DNA of 64,000 bases from Sporosarcina sp. BP05 (GCF_014282005.1 NZ_JACFTD010000017.1:1-64000); one strand, 5' to 3'; positions 25,388 through 35,109 are shown, counted from the first letter of the stretch. Numbers and translations are program-made. The notes: generated from the letters alone by a model not told the origin.

Positions 25388-26371
25388 TTATAAGTACTCT
25401 TTTTCTATTTTAATCGCGCTACGCACCGTGTTGATTGGTCTCACTGATGCCTCAATTTGTTCTCGATTCCCTTCAAGGAAAGGTGGTAATGATAAAATTT
25501 CCCCTACCGTTTCATAAGGCTCATCTCCCATAAAGCCAGGACCATCTGTTGCCCATTCAAAAAGGACGCCTGGTGCTACGCGTGCATATAAAGATTCAAA
25601 GAAGAATCGATCCACATACCCAGAAGTACCGAAACCAGCAGCTTCCATATGTTCAATCCATTCATATAATACTTTCGTATCTTCTACGCGGAAGGCAGCA
25701 TGATGAACTGTTCCGTAGCCTTGGCGACCTTCCGGAAAAATCGTATTATGTTCCACAATTACTTGTGCACCGTTCCCACCTTCACCCATTTCAAATAAAT
25801 GCAGTGAACCTTCTTGTGCGATTTCACGCATTAACATTACTTTCTCAAATACTTCTTTTAAATAATCAAATTGTGCGATACGAACATGAATCGGTCCTAA
25901 TCCTGTAATTGCAAATTCCAATGGTACAGGCCCATTGAGCCAAGGTGTTCCTGATTCAATACCCTCGTTGAATTCATCGGAAACCAACATATATTGTTGG
26001 TCATCAAAGTCTACAAATGAAATAGTTTTCTTACCGAAAACTTCTTCAATACCAGTATTTATTACTTTATACTTATCAAAACGCTTCACCCAGTAATCAA
26101 GTGCTGCGTCTGTCGGCACACGGAAAGCTGTTTTATAAATCTCGTTCGTGCCATGTGTTCCTTTTGGAATACCAGGGAAATCGAAAAATGTCATATCTGT
26201 ACCCGCAGAGCCTTTATCATCCGCAAAGAATAAGTGATATGTTTGAATATCATCTTGATTGACTGTTTTCTTTACTAAACGCATTCCTAATACGTATGTG
26301 AAAAACTCATAGTTCTTTTCTGCACTACTTGTAATAGCTGTTACATGGTGAATTCCTTTTAAATGGTTCAT
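25388..26371 (-). CDS. VOC-family ring-cleaving dioxygenase (MhqO-like), first gene of the cluster
   Basis: This 327-residue two-domain VOC protein starts MNHLKGIHHVTAITSSAEKN. The second domain has GTVHHAAFRVEDTKVLYEW and PGVLFEWATDGPGF. It resembles B. subtilis MhqO, which is induced by quinones under MhqR control. AGGAGGA precedes the ATG, and MhqR-like boxes lie just upstream. It is first of five genes in a likely detoxification cluster; no mhqR gene is adjacent. Confidence 0.9.
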   Translation of the reverse strand: MNHLKGIHHVTAITSSAEKNYEFFTYVLGMRLVKKTVNQDDIQTYHLFFADDKGSAGTDMTFFDFPGIPKGTHGTNEIYKTAFRVPTDAALDYWVKRFDKYKVINTGIEEVFGKKTISFVDFDDQQYMLVSDEFNEGIESGTPWLNGPVPLEFAITGLGPIHVRIAQFDYLKEVFEKVMLMREIAQEGSLHLFEMGEGGNGAQVIVEHNTIFPEGRQGYGTVHHAAFRVEDTKVLYEWIEHMEAAGFGTSGYVDRFFFESLYARVAPGVLFEWATDGPGFMGDEPYETVGEILSLPPFLEGNREQIEASVRPINTVRSAIKIEKEYL

Positions 26372-26390
26372 TACGTTTCCTCCTATTTGT

Positions 26391-26423
26391 TATCTCAAAT
26401 TAAAACATCTTTAATTCGAGATA
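26391..26423. promoter_or_regulatory. MhqR-like operator
   Basis: TATCTC at 26391-26396 and GAGATA at 26418-26423 form the outer arms, with AAATTAAA/TTTAATT inside. The right part ATCTTTAATTCGAGATA is close to the MhqR consensus TATCTCGAATTCGAGATA, as I recall it. Confidence 0.6.
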
Positions 26424-26590
26424 CTTAATCAAAAAAAATTAAATCTTACGTGACTCTGTTGGATTCAATTTATATTTAGCTGTATCTTTTCTAATCACTT
26501 CATGAGTCGATTGAGAGGAACAGCTAATTGTAGCAATTTCCAATCGCATCACTCTTCTATAGCATTAAATCTAAATGCCTTGAATCAAAG

Positions 26591-26608
26591 TATCTTGAAT
26601 TCAAGCTA
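26591..26608. promoter_or_regulatory. second MhqR-like box
   Basis: TATCTTGAATTCAAGCTA is nearly palindromic around GAATTC and matches the same consensus with few changes. It lies 220 bp upstream of the first VOC gene. Confidence 0.5.
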
Positions 26609-26808
26609 AATTTAACATGGATACACCGCAAATGTCAATACTTTATTTATAAATGTTAGTATTTGTAGGCAAACCTTGCTATTAACTTAGATGATCCAAA
26701 AAAAGCGTAGTCGTCCCTCGCAAGTTTGCAGGAACAATTAGAGTTTCCGGTTGAAAAAAGAATCGATTAGTCTTAAACTGATATGGTCCCCATTAGGTAG
26801 ACAGATTA

Positions 26809-26894
26809 AAAAAATAACCGCATAGCTATTGATTTAACTTTTATTGGTATAGACTTAAGTTGTATTTACTGAATAGTTCTGCGCGCAGCTACCT
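26809..26894 (+). repeat. Family 1 interspersed repeat, right part only
   Basis: AAAATAACCGCATAGCTATT followed by GATTTAAC, TTGTATTTACTGAATAGTTC and GCGCGCAGCTACCTAAAA matches the right two thirds of family 1. Confidence 0.75.
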
Positions 26895-27358
26895 AAAAAG
26901 TTTAAAACAGAAAATGTTTTTATATTTTTGGTTTAAAGTGGTTTATCATAATCTCCTACTGGGTATACTTAGATTACAAGGCGGAACTACCGAAGGATGA
27001 AACGCGTAGACGAGTAACCTACGAGCGATTCTGAGGATGAACTGCACAGCCTTGGCGGAAAATTTGCTTTACTGACGAGCGGTACATTTGTTAAGAACCC
27101 TGTACGTTGGTTCCAAATCAGTATGTGTTATCAAGCAGTAAACGGTCCATTTTTTGTTTTTAGTGCAATTGAATTACTGACTTTAACATACAGTTCGCGT
27201 ACCTAACATCTTGCGACTGTAGGGCCAAATGGGCTAATCGAGTCAGAAGTAACGAACTGGATAGACGAAAGAACTTCGAATAATCGTCAGAAAGAACAGT
27301 TTGCGTAATTTAAAACTATCAAATTTTCCGAGTGCACCCCATTTTTATTGGGGATTGG

Positions 27359-27396
27359 AAAAAGCATGGTCCTTTAATCCAAGGATCATGCTTTTT
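27359..27396. terminator. bidirectional terminator
   Basis: AAAAAGCATGGTCCTT and AAGGATCATGCTTTTT pair with one mismatch around TAATCC. A and T tracts at both ends allow either direction. No intact gene ends nearby; it probably served the remnant at 27413. Confidence 0.8.
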
Positions 27397-27412
27397 CTTT
27401 GATTCCCCTACT

Positions 27413-27569
27413 CTACTTTATTGGCAGACCTATGCTTTGTTCATTCCTTGAAGCACTAAGCTTGTCTTCCCCATCAAGTAGCTCATCCATCGACATAGTC
27501 CGTAGTTGTCGCATAAGATACCATCTAGATCCCGGGGACTTAGCCTTAGGAATAGATGCTTGTTTTTTT
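27413..27569 (-). pseudogene. C-terminal gene remnant, unidentified
   Basis: The minus strand encodes a protein-like stretch of about 50 codons containing GSRWYLMRQLRTMSMDELLD before a TAG at 27413-27415. It has no start, and upstream the frame is broken near a 7-A run (27562-27568). It ends just before the terminator at 27359, as a real gene end would. The family is not recognised. Confidence 0.35.
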
Positions 27570-27938
27570 CCATATCATGACCGCCTGCCTTTTTACTAAT
27601 TTATATGCAAATGCGGAAGTGTATGTTTGTCTTGATTACAAAGAACAATAGGTACTACTCATGACATGTTTATTACCACCTAGTGACAAAGGCTTTACCA
27701 CCTCATACCTTCTAGATGATCAAGAATAAAAAATATACTTTTCAAAAATGGGAATGTTATACTTGCTATACAAAATTGATTAATTTGAGGTAATATAAAT
27801 CTTCTGTAAACGGGCTATAATGCGGAATAAGAAAATTTGTCATTATTTTAATGAGTAGTAGACTTAGTGACTACAGTTATTCCCTTCTATTTATTTGGAA
27901 TAAATTTTCTGGTTTTTTAAAAAAAGAGGAGGGTCAAT

Positions 27939-28409
27939 ATGGAAAAAGTATATTTTGCAGGCGGATGTTTATGGGGAGTACAAGCTTTTATAAAAACGTT
28001 ACCTGGAGTAAAGTTTACAGAAGCAGGAAGAGCTAATGGAACAAGTCATACACTTGAGGGTGATTATGATGGGTACGCCGAATGTGTAAAAACTGGATTT
28101 GATCCGACAGTTGTAACAATCAGGGAATTAATGGGGTATTTATTTGAAATTATTGATCCCTACAGTTTGAATAAACAAGGACAGGATGTTGGCGAGAAAT
28201 ACAGAACAGGCGTATATAGTGAAAAACCTGAACACATAAAAGAGGCGAAGGCGTTTCTTAGTGAGAGAAATGATTATGACCATATAGTTGTTGAAGTATT
28301 ACCTCTTACAAACTATGTAAGAAGTGCAGAAGAACATCAAGATAGGTTAGCTAGATGTCCAAATGATTATTGTCATATTCCAGAGGAAATAGTAAATAAG
28401 TATAAATAA
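27939..28409 (+). CDS. divergent MsrA-like peptide methionine sulfoxide reductase
   Basis: This 156-residue MsrA-fold protein would reduce methionine-S-sulfoxide. The catalytic Cys is in FAGGCLWGVQAF (about residue 10). Canonical MsrA reads GCFWG-x-E, so Phe is Leu and the catalytic Glu position is Gln here. Conserved VGEKYRTGVYSEKPEH and AEEHQDRLARCPNDYCH remain, and the C-terminal Cys pair (about 141, 146) may be resolving. AGAGGAGGG precedes the ATG. It is monocistronic, followed by a family 1 repeat and a hairpin. Whether the variant is active on methionine sulfoxide is uncertain. Confidence 0.8.
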   Translation: MEKVYFAGGCLWGVQAFIKTLPGVKFTEAGRANGTSHTLEGDYDGYAECVKTGFDPTVVTIRELMGYLFEIIDPYSLNKQGQDVGEKYRTGVYSEKPEHIKEAKAFLSERNDYDHIVVEVLPLTNYVRSAEEHQDRLARCPNDYCHIPEEIVNKYK

Positions 28410-28421
28410 GGGTGAATAAAA

Positions 28422-28572
28422 AGGCGTACTTGTGTCAGACCGGAAAGACGAATAATTCACACACTCAAAATAATATACAAAAAGAAAAATAAATCGCATA
28501 GGTATTGATTGATTTATTTTACATTATCATACAATTTTTTAGTATTCACTGAATAGTGCCCCGCAACTAGCT
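28422..28572 (+). repeat. Family 1 interspersed repeat, copy 3
   Basis: It starts AGGCGTACTTGTGTCAGACC and ends CACTGAATAGTGCCCCGCAA with CTAGCT. It lies 12 bp after the msrA-like stop codon. Confidence 0.85.
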
Positions 28573-28610
28573 GAAATTAAGTTATTTATTATTTATTCAT
28601 CAAACAAGCA

Positions 28611-28639
28611 TACCCCCATTCTGATTGATGATGGGGGTA
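28611..28639. terminator. hairpin between convergent msrA-like and DUF2812 genes
   Basis: TACCCCCAT and ATGGGGGTA pair around an 11-nt loop. It may end transcripts from either side. Confidence 0.6.
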
Positions 28640-28759
28640 AAATAATGTTATTTAACTTTTGAATAATTCTACAATCAACGTATCCAGTAATTCTTTTAAA
28701 TTAATTTTCCTTTATACTGTTAAAGTACTTTTCATCCAATAAACATTCGATCCCTATGA

Positions 28760-29959
28760 TTACTCCGCTATAAATTTAATCTTATCCACTATGTTTTCTA
28801 TTACTGGATTTATATCCGCATACCCATAATAACGAACATATATGACAGCTTTTCCTTTCGAAGCAAATACTTCTTTAAAATCATCTTCCTCATGAACGAT
28901 TAAAAGATTGAGGTCTGCATGCTTTGTTTCAACAAAATCATCATCGCTATATTCATAATTATATCTTTTTATTAAATCAGCAATTAGATTATCTGCTAAA
29001 GTTGGTACACGTAACTGGTAAACCATTGTTCTAATACTCGGTGAATATTCACCACTCCCGTCCCCCCACATTTTTCCGGGAACAACTCCGTGTTCATCTG
29101 ATTCATATTTGATTGGTGCTAACGGACTCCAATTATACGTATAGCGGTTGCTCCAATCAACATCGTCTCCCATATAGTAAGCTTCTCCCCGAACCAAAGC
29201 AGGATTCTGCTCTACATCTGCTAATCTGACGATTGGTAAGTCAAGATTTTCTTCTGGCAATGTTGCTGTATTACTTTTTATAAGCTGCCCGATTGGAACG
29301 ATGGCACTCAATCCAGCAACGATTGTAAATAGGAATGTGATAACCGAATTTAATCGAAAGTGCTTCTTCCATGGGGCATGATGATTAATCGATTTTCCTT
29401 CAATCAGATCTTTTCGTAAAGCATGAATGGATATGGCTGCTTGTAGTGAAATATAGGACGGATATACAAATAGAATAAATAAAAGCGTTTGTTGAATAAC
29501 TAACCCATCAACCAAAACAAAGGTCGGTGTTCCATCAAGAAACCAAATTGCTGCTAACATGCCAATCGTAAAAAGTAACGCGACAACAACCATAACAGCA
29601 TTAAAGACTAATTTTTTGCCCAGTGCCTTTAATGTAAAAGATTGCTCGGCAGGGTCTGTATGTAGCTCTGGTGCACCGCGTTCAACAGGTGATGCGTACA
29701 CTTGAAAATATTGATGGCCTGTCACATAATCCCATCCACTATCCGCATACATCTCAATCTGTTCTGGTGTAATCCTCTTATTTAATGATATATCGATTCT
29801 GTACCTCATTTTTTCCGGTTCACCTTTAACAAAATGAACAAAACGTAACCCCATCTTTTTTAGATGGAATCCCTTTGCAGCCATATCTTGAAACCAGCTT
29901 TCATGTTCACCGATTCGCCAATAATCACTTGGACGAAGTTTACGAACAATCTTATTCAT
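28760..29959 (-). CDS. DUF2812 membrane protein
   Basis: This protein has 399 residues from the ATG at 29959, which follows AGGTGATGAG. The N-terminal DUF2812 domain (about residues 8-85) includes HESWFQDMAAKGFHLKKMG and YRIDISLNKR. Membrane helices lie at about 118-140, 150-172 and 203-225, and a soluble C-terminal domain follows. The gene overlaps the upstream PadR gene, the usual arrangement for this family, and is probably repressed by it. The biochemical role is unknown. Confidence 0.85.
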   Translation of the reverse strand: MNKIVRKLRPSDYWRIGEHESWFQDMAAKGFHLKKMGLRFVHFVKGEPEKMRYRIDISLNKRITPEQIEMYADSGWDYVTGHQYFQVYASPVERGAPELHTDPAEQSFTLKALGKKLVFNAVMVVVALLFTIGMLAAIWFLDGTPTFVLVDGLVIQQTLLFILFVYPSYISLQAAISIHALRKDLIEGKSINHHAPWKKHFRLNSVITFLFTIVAGLSAIVPIGQLIKSNTATLPEENLDLPIVRLADVEQNPALVRGEAYYMGDDVDWSNRYTYNWSPLAPIKYESDEHGVVPGKMWGDGSGEYSPSIRTMVYQLRVPTLADNLIADLIKRYNYEYSDDDFVETKHADLNLLIVHEEDDFKEVFASKGKAVIYVRYYGYADINPVIENIVDKIKFIAE

Positions 29960-30251
29960 TCTCATCACCTATCTCTAACATATTTCCGTCTTGGATTAAG
30001 GATTTTAATCGACTATACTCTGTCTTTAATGCATGCTCCCCTTCTGATGTAATTTGATAGGTCTTTCTTCTACCATCATCTTCTGCTAATGAAATAAGGC
30101 CGTCTTTTTGCATCCGTGAGAGTACTCCGTAAAGTGTCCCCGGTCCCATCTTTAATCTGCCATTCGAAACTTCTGTAATTGCTTGCATCAGCTGATACCC
30201 ATAGTTGGGATGCATTAATGCTAGCAGTACATAATACATAGCTTCAGTCAT
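29952..30251 (-). CDS. PadR-family transcriptional regulator
   Basis: This 99-residue protein starts MTEAMYYVLLALMHPNYGYQ, the typical PadR start. The winged helix includes KMGPGTLYGVLSRMQKDGLI, and AEDDGRRKTYQITSEGEHAL follows. I chose the ATG at 30251 (GGGGGACC upstream) rather than 30293. Its stop overlaps the DUF2812 start by 8 bp, so the two form one operon. A 34-bp palindrome upstream is the likely operator. Confidence 0.88.
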   Translation of the reverse strand: MTEAMYYVLLALMHPNYGYQLMQAITEVSNGRLKMGPGTLYGVLSRMQKDGLISLAEDDGRRKTYQITSEGEHALKTEYSRLKSLIQDGNMLEIGDENE

Positions 30252-30317
30252 CGGTCCCCCATTATATGCCATTACTAACATTCCTACTTTCACATTTTAA
30301 GTTATTATGCCACGCGG

Positions 30318-30351
30318 TATTACGTGTAACGATATATCGTTTAGCGTAATA
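30318..30351. promoter_or_regulatory. PadR operator, 34-bp palindrome
   Basis: The core AACGATATATCGTT is perfectly symmetric and the outer arms TATTACG and CGTAATA extend it. About 14 of 17 positions are symmetric. It lies 66 bp upstream of the PadR start. Confidence 0.65.
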
Positions 30352-31031
30352 GTACTTCATGAAGTATCTTTTGTAAATATAAAATGATGTTTAGTTTTGT
30401 TCATAGCAAATTACGAGTTAAAAAGTAGTACCAGTGATACCCACACCACGACACAGTTTTTCTGAAAGAAAGTAGCTTTTCTTATATTATTTCCTTTCTT
30501 ATAGTACTTAGTAGTTGTTAGTTGTTTATGATGGCCATGTTGGTCGTCTGTTAGTTGCTCAGCTAGGAGGCTACGGCTTTTTTAGTAAGAGTTCCAGATG
30601 ACAATGGTTATGAACCTATTTTGCCTGGTTGATTCATTTGTTAGAAATTCGTATTTTACGAACCGGTTCAACGCGGTCCGGATGTATTGCGCGCTACTAT
30701 TTCGCCTTGTTTCCTGCCCTATTTTTATAGAATTCTCGAGGAGTTTTGCATTTCACTACACACGGAAAAAATATCTACCGTGCGTTCGACAAAGACATTC
30801 ACAGTGGAACACAACTGCTACACTTCAGGTACCTAAATTTAAATATGTAGTTGTATTAAATTGTCGGAATATCGTTGTGCATAGGTGCCTGACGTATAGT
30901 GAAACCTGTCACACTAGTGAATTGTCTGAATTGCATCATTCTTATTGGTTCTAAAATTATAGTAAATGTGCTTTTAATGCTAGTAATTTAGGGTATAGCA
31001 TTATTAAGGATCTAATAAGGGGCGATTATCT
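30352..31031. other. 680-bp intergenic region upstream of the BCCT gene
   Basis: There is no supported gene. Two repeat-like ends occur, CAGGTACCTAAATTT (about 30825) and GTGCATAGGTGCCTGACG (about 30877), so it probably contains decayed family 1/2 elements. A 118-codon open frame here runs through these and lacks coding character. Confidence 0.4.
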
Positions 31032-32633
31032 TTGGACAAGAAGTTTTGGAAGAATCCAGTATTTTCAATTTCGGCGTCAGTAATTTTTGTGCTTGTAGTA
31101 TTAGGTGCTACAATACCAGTTAAGTTCCGACATGTAGCAGATGTATTATACGATTTTACAACGATAAACTTCGGGTGGTTCTACTTACTCTCGGTTTTCA
31201 TCATAGTTGTATTTTTAGCTGGTCTAGCAATTAGTAAATACGGAGCAATTAGGATTGGAGGAGATGAGGAACGTCCAGACTTTCCATTTTTCACGTGGAT
31301 TGGCATGCTATTTTCAGCCGGATTCGGAGTCGGACTTGTTTTCTGGGGTGTTGCAGAACCGATGAGTCATTATTTCACTTCTCCGATCCGTGGCATAGAG
31401 TCTCAATCTGAACAGGCTGGACGTATTGCAATGGGGTATTCGTTTTTTCACTGGGGTATATCCCAATGGGCCATTTTTGGTATCGTGGGTTTAGTCATTG
31501 GTTTTTTACAGTTCCGCAAGAAAAAGGATGGACTCATTTCAACCGCTTTGGAACCGTTACTAGGAAAAAACAAGAAAGTGAAGATTGGAATCGATTCCTT
31601 CGCGGTTATTGCGACTGTCATGGGAATTGCAACGTCACTGGGTCTTGGCATTTTGCAAATGAGCGGCGGACTTGAGTCCGTTTTCAACATAAAGAGCTCG
31701 TTTAGTGTTCAGCTAATTATCATTTTAGTCGTCTTCATATCCTATATGCTGTCTTCTTTAAGTGGTTTGAATAAAGGCATTCGATATTTAGGGAACTTTA
31801 ATTTGGGTCTAGCCATTGCAATGCTGGCATTCTTTTTCATTGTAGGCCCGAAAGTATTCATTTTAGAAAGTTTTACATTGGCGATTGGTGATTATATAAC
31901 AAACTTTATCCAATATAGCTTTCGATTACAGCCCTATCAAGGAGGCACCTGGATACGGGATTGGACGATATTTTATTGGGCATGGACGATTGCATGGTCC
32001 CCTTTCGTAGGTGCATTCGTTGCACGCGTATCGAAAGGAAGAACGATTCGGGAATTCATCATTGGCGTAATGGTTCTGCCGCCAGTGTTTGCATGTATGT
32101 GGATTGCTACACTGGGTGGAACTGCGCTTTACAGCGATTTGAATAACGGCACAAAAATTGCTGAAGCTGTCGACGCAGATGTCACATCTGCAATTTTTGA
32201 AACGTTTCAACATATGCCATTCACGGGACTCATGTCCGCGTTGGCGATTCTCTTGATATTTACATTCCTAGTGACTTCCGCGGATTCGGCAACATACATC
32301 CTTGCCAGCATGACAACGAACGGAAGTCTACTCCCTCCATTAGTTGTTAAAATGGTTTGGGGATTCCTCATGTCCGCCATTGCGGCAGTATTATTGTATG
32401 CAGGAGGTCTGGAAGCGCTGCAATCGGCATCACTTGTGGCAGCATTACCATTCACAGTACTCCTTCTTCTGCTTGTATTCGGAATGAGTAAATTGTTAAA
32501 AAAAGAACCTATTACAGTTCGACCCGTAGATATAAGAAGTTTTGAACAGGTTGAACGACAAGTGAAGAAAAAAGCTGGAACGGATAGGCCAATACCGCCA
32601 TCTTCTAAGAGAAGGAACCAGCAGAAGAAGTAA
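31032..32633 (+). CDS. BCCT-family glycine betaine/choline/carnitine transporter
   Basis: This 533-residue protein has 12 membrane helices and imports a quaternary ammonium compound using an ion gradient (OpuD-like). Signatures are FGVGLVFWGVAEPMSHYFTS near residue 100 and the substrate-binding Trp-rich segment DWTIFYWAWTIAWSPFVGAF near 305. The Gly-rich unwound helix reads MGIATSLGLGILQM, and the tail is basic (KKKAGTDRPIPPSSKRRNQQ). The TTG start has AAGGGG 9 nt upstream. It is monocistronic. Osmotic stress control is likely but not visible. Confidence 0.92.
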   Translation: MDKKFWKNPVFSISASVIFVLVVLGATIPVKFRHVADVLYDFTTINFGWFYLLSVFIIVVFLAGLAISKYGAIRIGGDEERPDFPFFTWIGMLFSAGFGVGLVFWGVAEPMSHYFTSPIRGIESQSEQAGRIAMGYSFFHWGISQWAIFGIVGLVIGFLQFRKKKDGLISTALEPLLGKNKKVKIGIDSFAVIATVMGIATSLGLGILQMSGGLESVFNIKSSFSVQLIIILVVFISYMLSSLSGLNKGIRYLGNFNLGLAIAMLAFFFIVGPKVFILESFTLAIGDYITNFIQYSFRLQPYQGGTWIRDWTIFYWAWTIAWSPFVGAFVARVSKGRTIREFIIGVMVLPPVFACMWIATLGGTALYSDLNNGTKIAEAVDADVTSAIFETFQHMPFTGLMSALAILLIFTFLVTSADSATYILASMTTNGSLLPPLVVKMVWGFLMSAIAAVLLYAGGLEALQSASLVAALPFTVLLLLLVFGMSKLLKKEPITVRPVDIRSFEQVERQVKKKAGTDRPIPPSSKRRNQQKK

Positions 32634-32733
32634 TTCACTCCAAACTAATGTGCCTGTTCACGGTTGAATTATGACAACTCAAGGTTCTGTAAAAGAGACT
32701 AGTAAAAAAGAGCAAACCTATAGAAAGTTTCAG

Positions 32734-32762
32734 CCGCCAAAATTGCATCTTTGGCGGATTTT
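32734..32762 (+). terminator. terminator of the BCCT gene
   Basis: CCGCCAAA and TTTGGCGG pair around an 8-nt loop, followed by ATTTTCT. Confidence 0.75.
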
Positions 32763-32924
32763 CTCCTGGTAAATATCCCTCTATTCTTTCGTCCCACAAA
32801 GCTTTAGCACTTCGTGTACTGGTCAATAGGATCACTACTTTACTCGTTTCTCATAGGTTTTGCCTTTTCCAATAAAGGGTATAGGCACTAGGAATCTACT
32901 TACAACGAAAGGGGGTGCATAACT

Positions 32925-34874
32925 TTGAAAGTGAGCGTGAAATTAACTTCATTCATTATACTAGTTTTAGTCACGCAGCTAATTTTTCCGCATTCATCTT
33001 CTGCAAATAATCTGGATAGCCCTACATATATGGTCATTTCATTTGACGGAATGCGTCACGATTTTACAGAAAACTACATAGAAGAAGGAGTGCTGCCGAA
33101 CTTTAAGAAGGTGCAAAATAACGGCCTTGTGGCTGAGGATATTCGAACGATTTACCCTTCTTTAACGGCGGCTTCCCACGCGGCGATCTCCACTGGAGCA
33201 AAGCCTGGAATTACGGGCATGATTAGTAATCACCTGCGTATGCCCAACATGGATTTAGCTGATAATAAAAGCGCATTTTTCTCACCACTTGATGCTACAC
33301 CGATTTGGGCTGAAGCAAGGGAACAAGGAAAAACAACGGCTACTGTTCTCTTTCCAGGTTCGAATCCTATGGAGGGAAATAAAGCCACATACGCCGTTTA
33401 TTATGGCACAACTTGGGCTGATAGCGCTTTGGATAAACTTAAATTCAAGTTACCTACTGAGTGGACAGAACTTCCCAAAAGTTTTAGTCCTGTAAAAGAA
33501 GCAACCCTTACACTGAAACTTAAAGAAACAGTTGATCAGGAAATCTATATTTTAGCCTTAGATTCTACGGACAACAAAAAAACGGACTATGATACTTTTT
33601 ATTTTTATACGAAGAAAAACGGCCTTTTGATTGATACGATTTCAGAAAACGATTGGGGTTCAATTTCATTTCCCATCAATACGAATCACCTTGCCGGCTT
33701 GTCATTCAAGCTAAAAGATGTGGATCCCACGCTCAAAGACGTTAAACTTTATAGGACCGCTGTCACGTCAGCAGTCCTACATGGACCGGAACAATTTCAA
33801 AAAAATATTGCATCGAAGTTTGGATTTCTTCCCGTTGAGTACGATGATAAGGCACTTGAAAAGCGTTGGATTACACGCCACGAATACGAGGTCATCCATG
33901 AACGTTTTGCGAAGTGGACAACTGATGTATCCCTTTATATTAAAGAACAATACAAACCCGATATACTTTTCTTTTATTATCCCCAAATTGACCATGAAGA
34001 GCATAAATACTTATTGGTAGATCCAAGGCAGCCGGGTTATACGAAGAAAAAGTCAGAAAAGTTTATGGCGTACGTTACTTGGTCCTATAAGCTCGCCGAC
34101 CGAACAATTGGCACTGTTTTAAAGACAATGACCGACAATGATCGACTTTTAATCGTTTCGGATCACGGTATGGAACCCGTTCACACAATGATTTCGCCAA
34201 ATCATGAACTTGAGCAAGCCGGTCTTTTACAACTAGATAAAGACGGCAAAGTGGATTCTAAAAAATCCAAAGCATTCGCTGTCGCAAGTGGTGCCATTGC
34301 ACATATTTACATTAATTTAAAGGATAGAGAACGGAACGGTATCGTCTCTGAAGAGGATTTCCCCGACGTTCAAAAGGAAATTATGGATATCTTTACAGAA
34401 TTCAAAGCGACAGAGCCCTCTTTTATTAACAGAGTCAAGTATTTATATCATAGGCAGCGTGAAAATAGCCATAATGATGATGAACGATCTTTATTTCAAG
34501 TGTTGGTTGGATCGAAAGAGAGCCCCTTTGAAAAAGTAGTTGCAGCAGGGGATCAGGACATGGAAATTCTTCAACACGAACAGGCGGGTGACGTATTGCT
34601 TATTGCGAAGCAAGGCTATTACATCGGCCAAGATGATTTCGGATCTGCAGTCAAAATAGCAGCGGACCGCGGAAGTCACGGTGGCGATCCGGAGCGGATG
34701 GAATTACGCCCTATTTTGTATGTGACAGGCGGTACTTATTCAAAAGTGAAGATTACAGAAAAAGTATCCACACTAGACATCGCCCCTACCTTGTATCAGT
34801 TGATGGATATTAAAGCACCTGATTTCATTGATGGGAAGGTTATTGCGGAAATGATTGAGGCTGATAGGAATTAG
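32925..34874 (+). CDS. secreted alkaline phosphatase/phosphodiesterase-superfamily protein (NPP type)
   Basis: This 649-residue exported protein has a signal peptide at residues 1-27 (cleavage near SSA-NN). The metal-binding and nucleophile motifs are VISFDGMRHD (about 38-47) and IYPSLTAASHAAISTGAKPG (Thr nucleophile about 74). Further metal ligands lie in FFYYPQIDHEEHKY, LLIVSDHGMEPVH and DRGSHGGDPERMELRPILYV. The layout is that of type I phosphodiesterase/nucleotide pyrophosphatases. A beta-rich insert lies at about 170-270. The TTG start has AAAGGGGGTG 7 nt upstream. The substrate is unknown. Confidence 0.88.
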   Translation: MKVSVKLTSFIILVLVTQLIFPHSSSANNLDSPTYMVISFDGMRHDFTENYIEEGVLPNFKKVQNNGLVAEDIRTIYPSLTAASHAAISTGAKPGITGMISNHLRMPNMDLADNKSAFFSPLDATPIWAEAREQGKTTATVLFPGSNPMEGNKATYAVYYGTTWADSALDKLKFKLPTEWTELPKSFSPVKEATLTLKLKETVDQEIYILALDSTDNKKTDYDTFYFYTKKNGLLIDTISENDWGSISFPINTNHLAGLSFKLKDVDPTLKDVKLYRTAVTSAVLHGPEQFQKNIASKFGFLPVEYDDKALEKRWITRHEYEVIHERFAKWTTDVSLYIKEQYKPDILFFYYPQIDHEEHKYLLVDPRQPGYTKKKSEKFMAYVTWSYKLADRTIGTVLKTMTDNDRLLIVSDHGMEPVHTMISPNHELEQAGLLQLDKDGKVDSKKSKAFAVASGAIAHIYINLKDRERNGIVSEEDFPDVQKEIMDIFTEFKATEPSFINRVKYLYHRQRENSHNDDERSLFQVLVGSKESPFEKVVAAGDQDMEILQHEQAGDVLLIAKQGYYIGQDDFGSAVKIAADRGSHGGDPERMELRPILYVTGGTYSKVKITEKVSTLDIAPTLYQLMDIKAPDFIDGKVIAEMIEADRN

Positions 34875-34919
34875 TGATTAGTAGTCATATTCTATACGTT
34901 TTGATACCTTAAACTAAAG

Positions 34920-34953
34920 TGCCTGCCCCCAATTAGTGTTGGGAGCAGGCATT
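34920..34953 (+). terminator. terminator of the phosphodiesterase gene
   Basis: TGCCTGCCCCCAA pairs with TTGGGAGCAGGCA around a short loop (one mismatch), followed by TTATTTATA. Confidence 0.85.
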
Positions 34954-35109
34954 ATTTATACGTATGTATAGTAAGAAAGTAGTGCATTGATTATTAATGG
35001 TAGTAATGGACCCGTGTCTCAAAATAAAGCACGAATTCAAGTAGATGTATTGGAACTTATTCCCCCGCGAAACGAACTAATCATAAATAGAGTGCAGAGG
35101 AGAGATCTT

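Larger units (their letters stand above)
26609..27938. other. 1.3-kb region without an intact gene
   Basis: It holds a partial family 1 repeat (26809-26894), a bidirectional terminator (27359-27396) and a protein-like remnant (27413-27569). The part 26940-27300 shows no open frame or motif that I recognise, apart from a repeat-like end CGCGTACCTAACA near 27192. Confidence 0.5.

Noticed and set aside
30598-30954. 118-codon plus-strand open frame
   Set aside because: It runs through decayed repeat ends, has many Cys/His/Tyr codons unlike real genes here, and no ribosome site.
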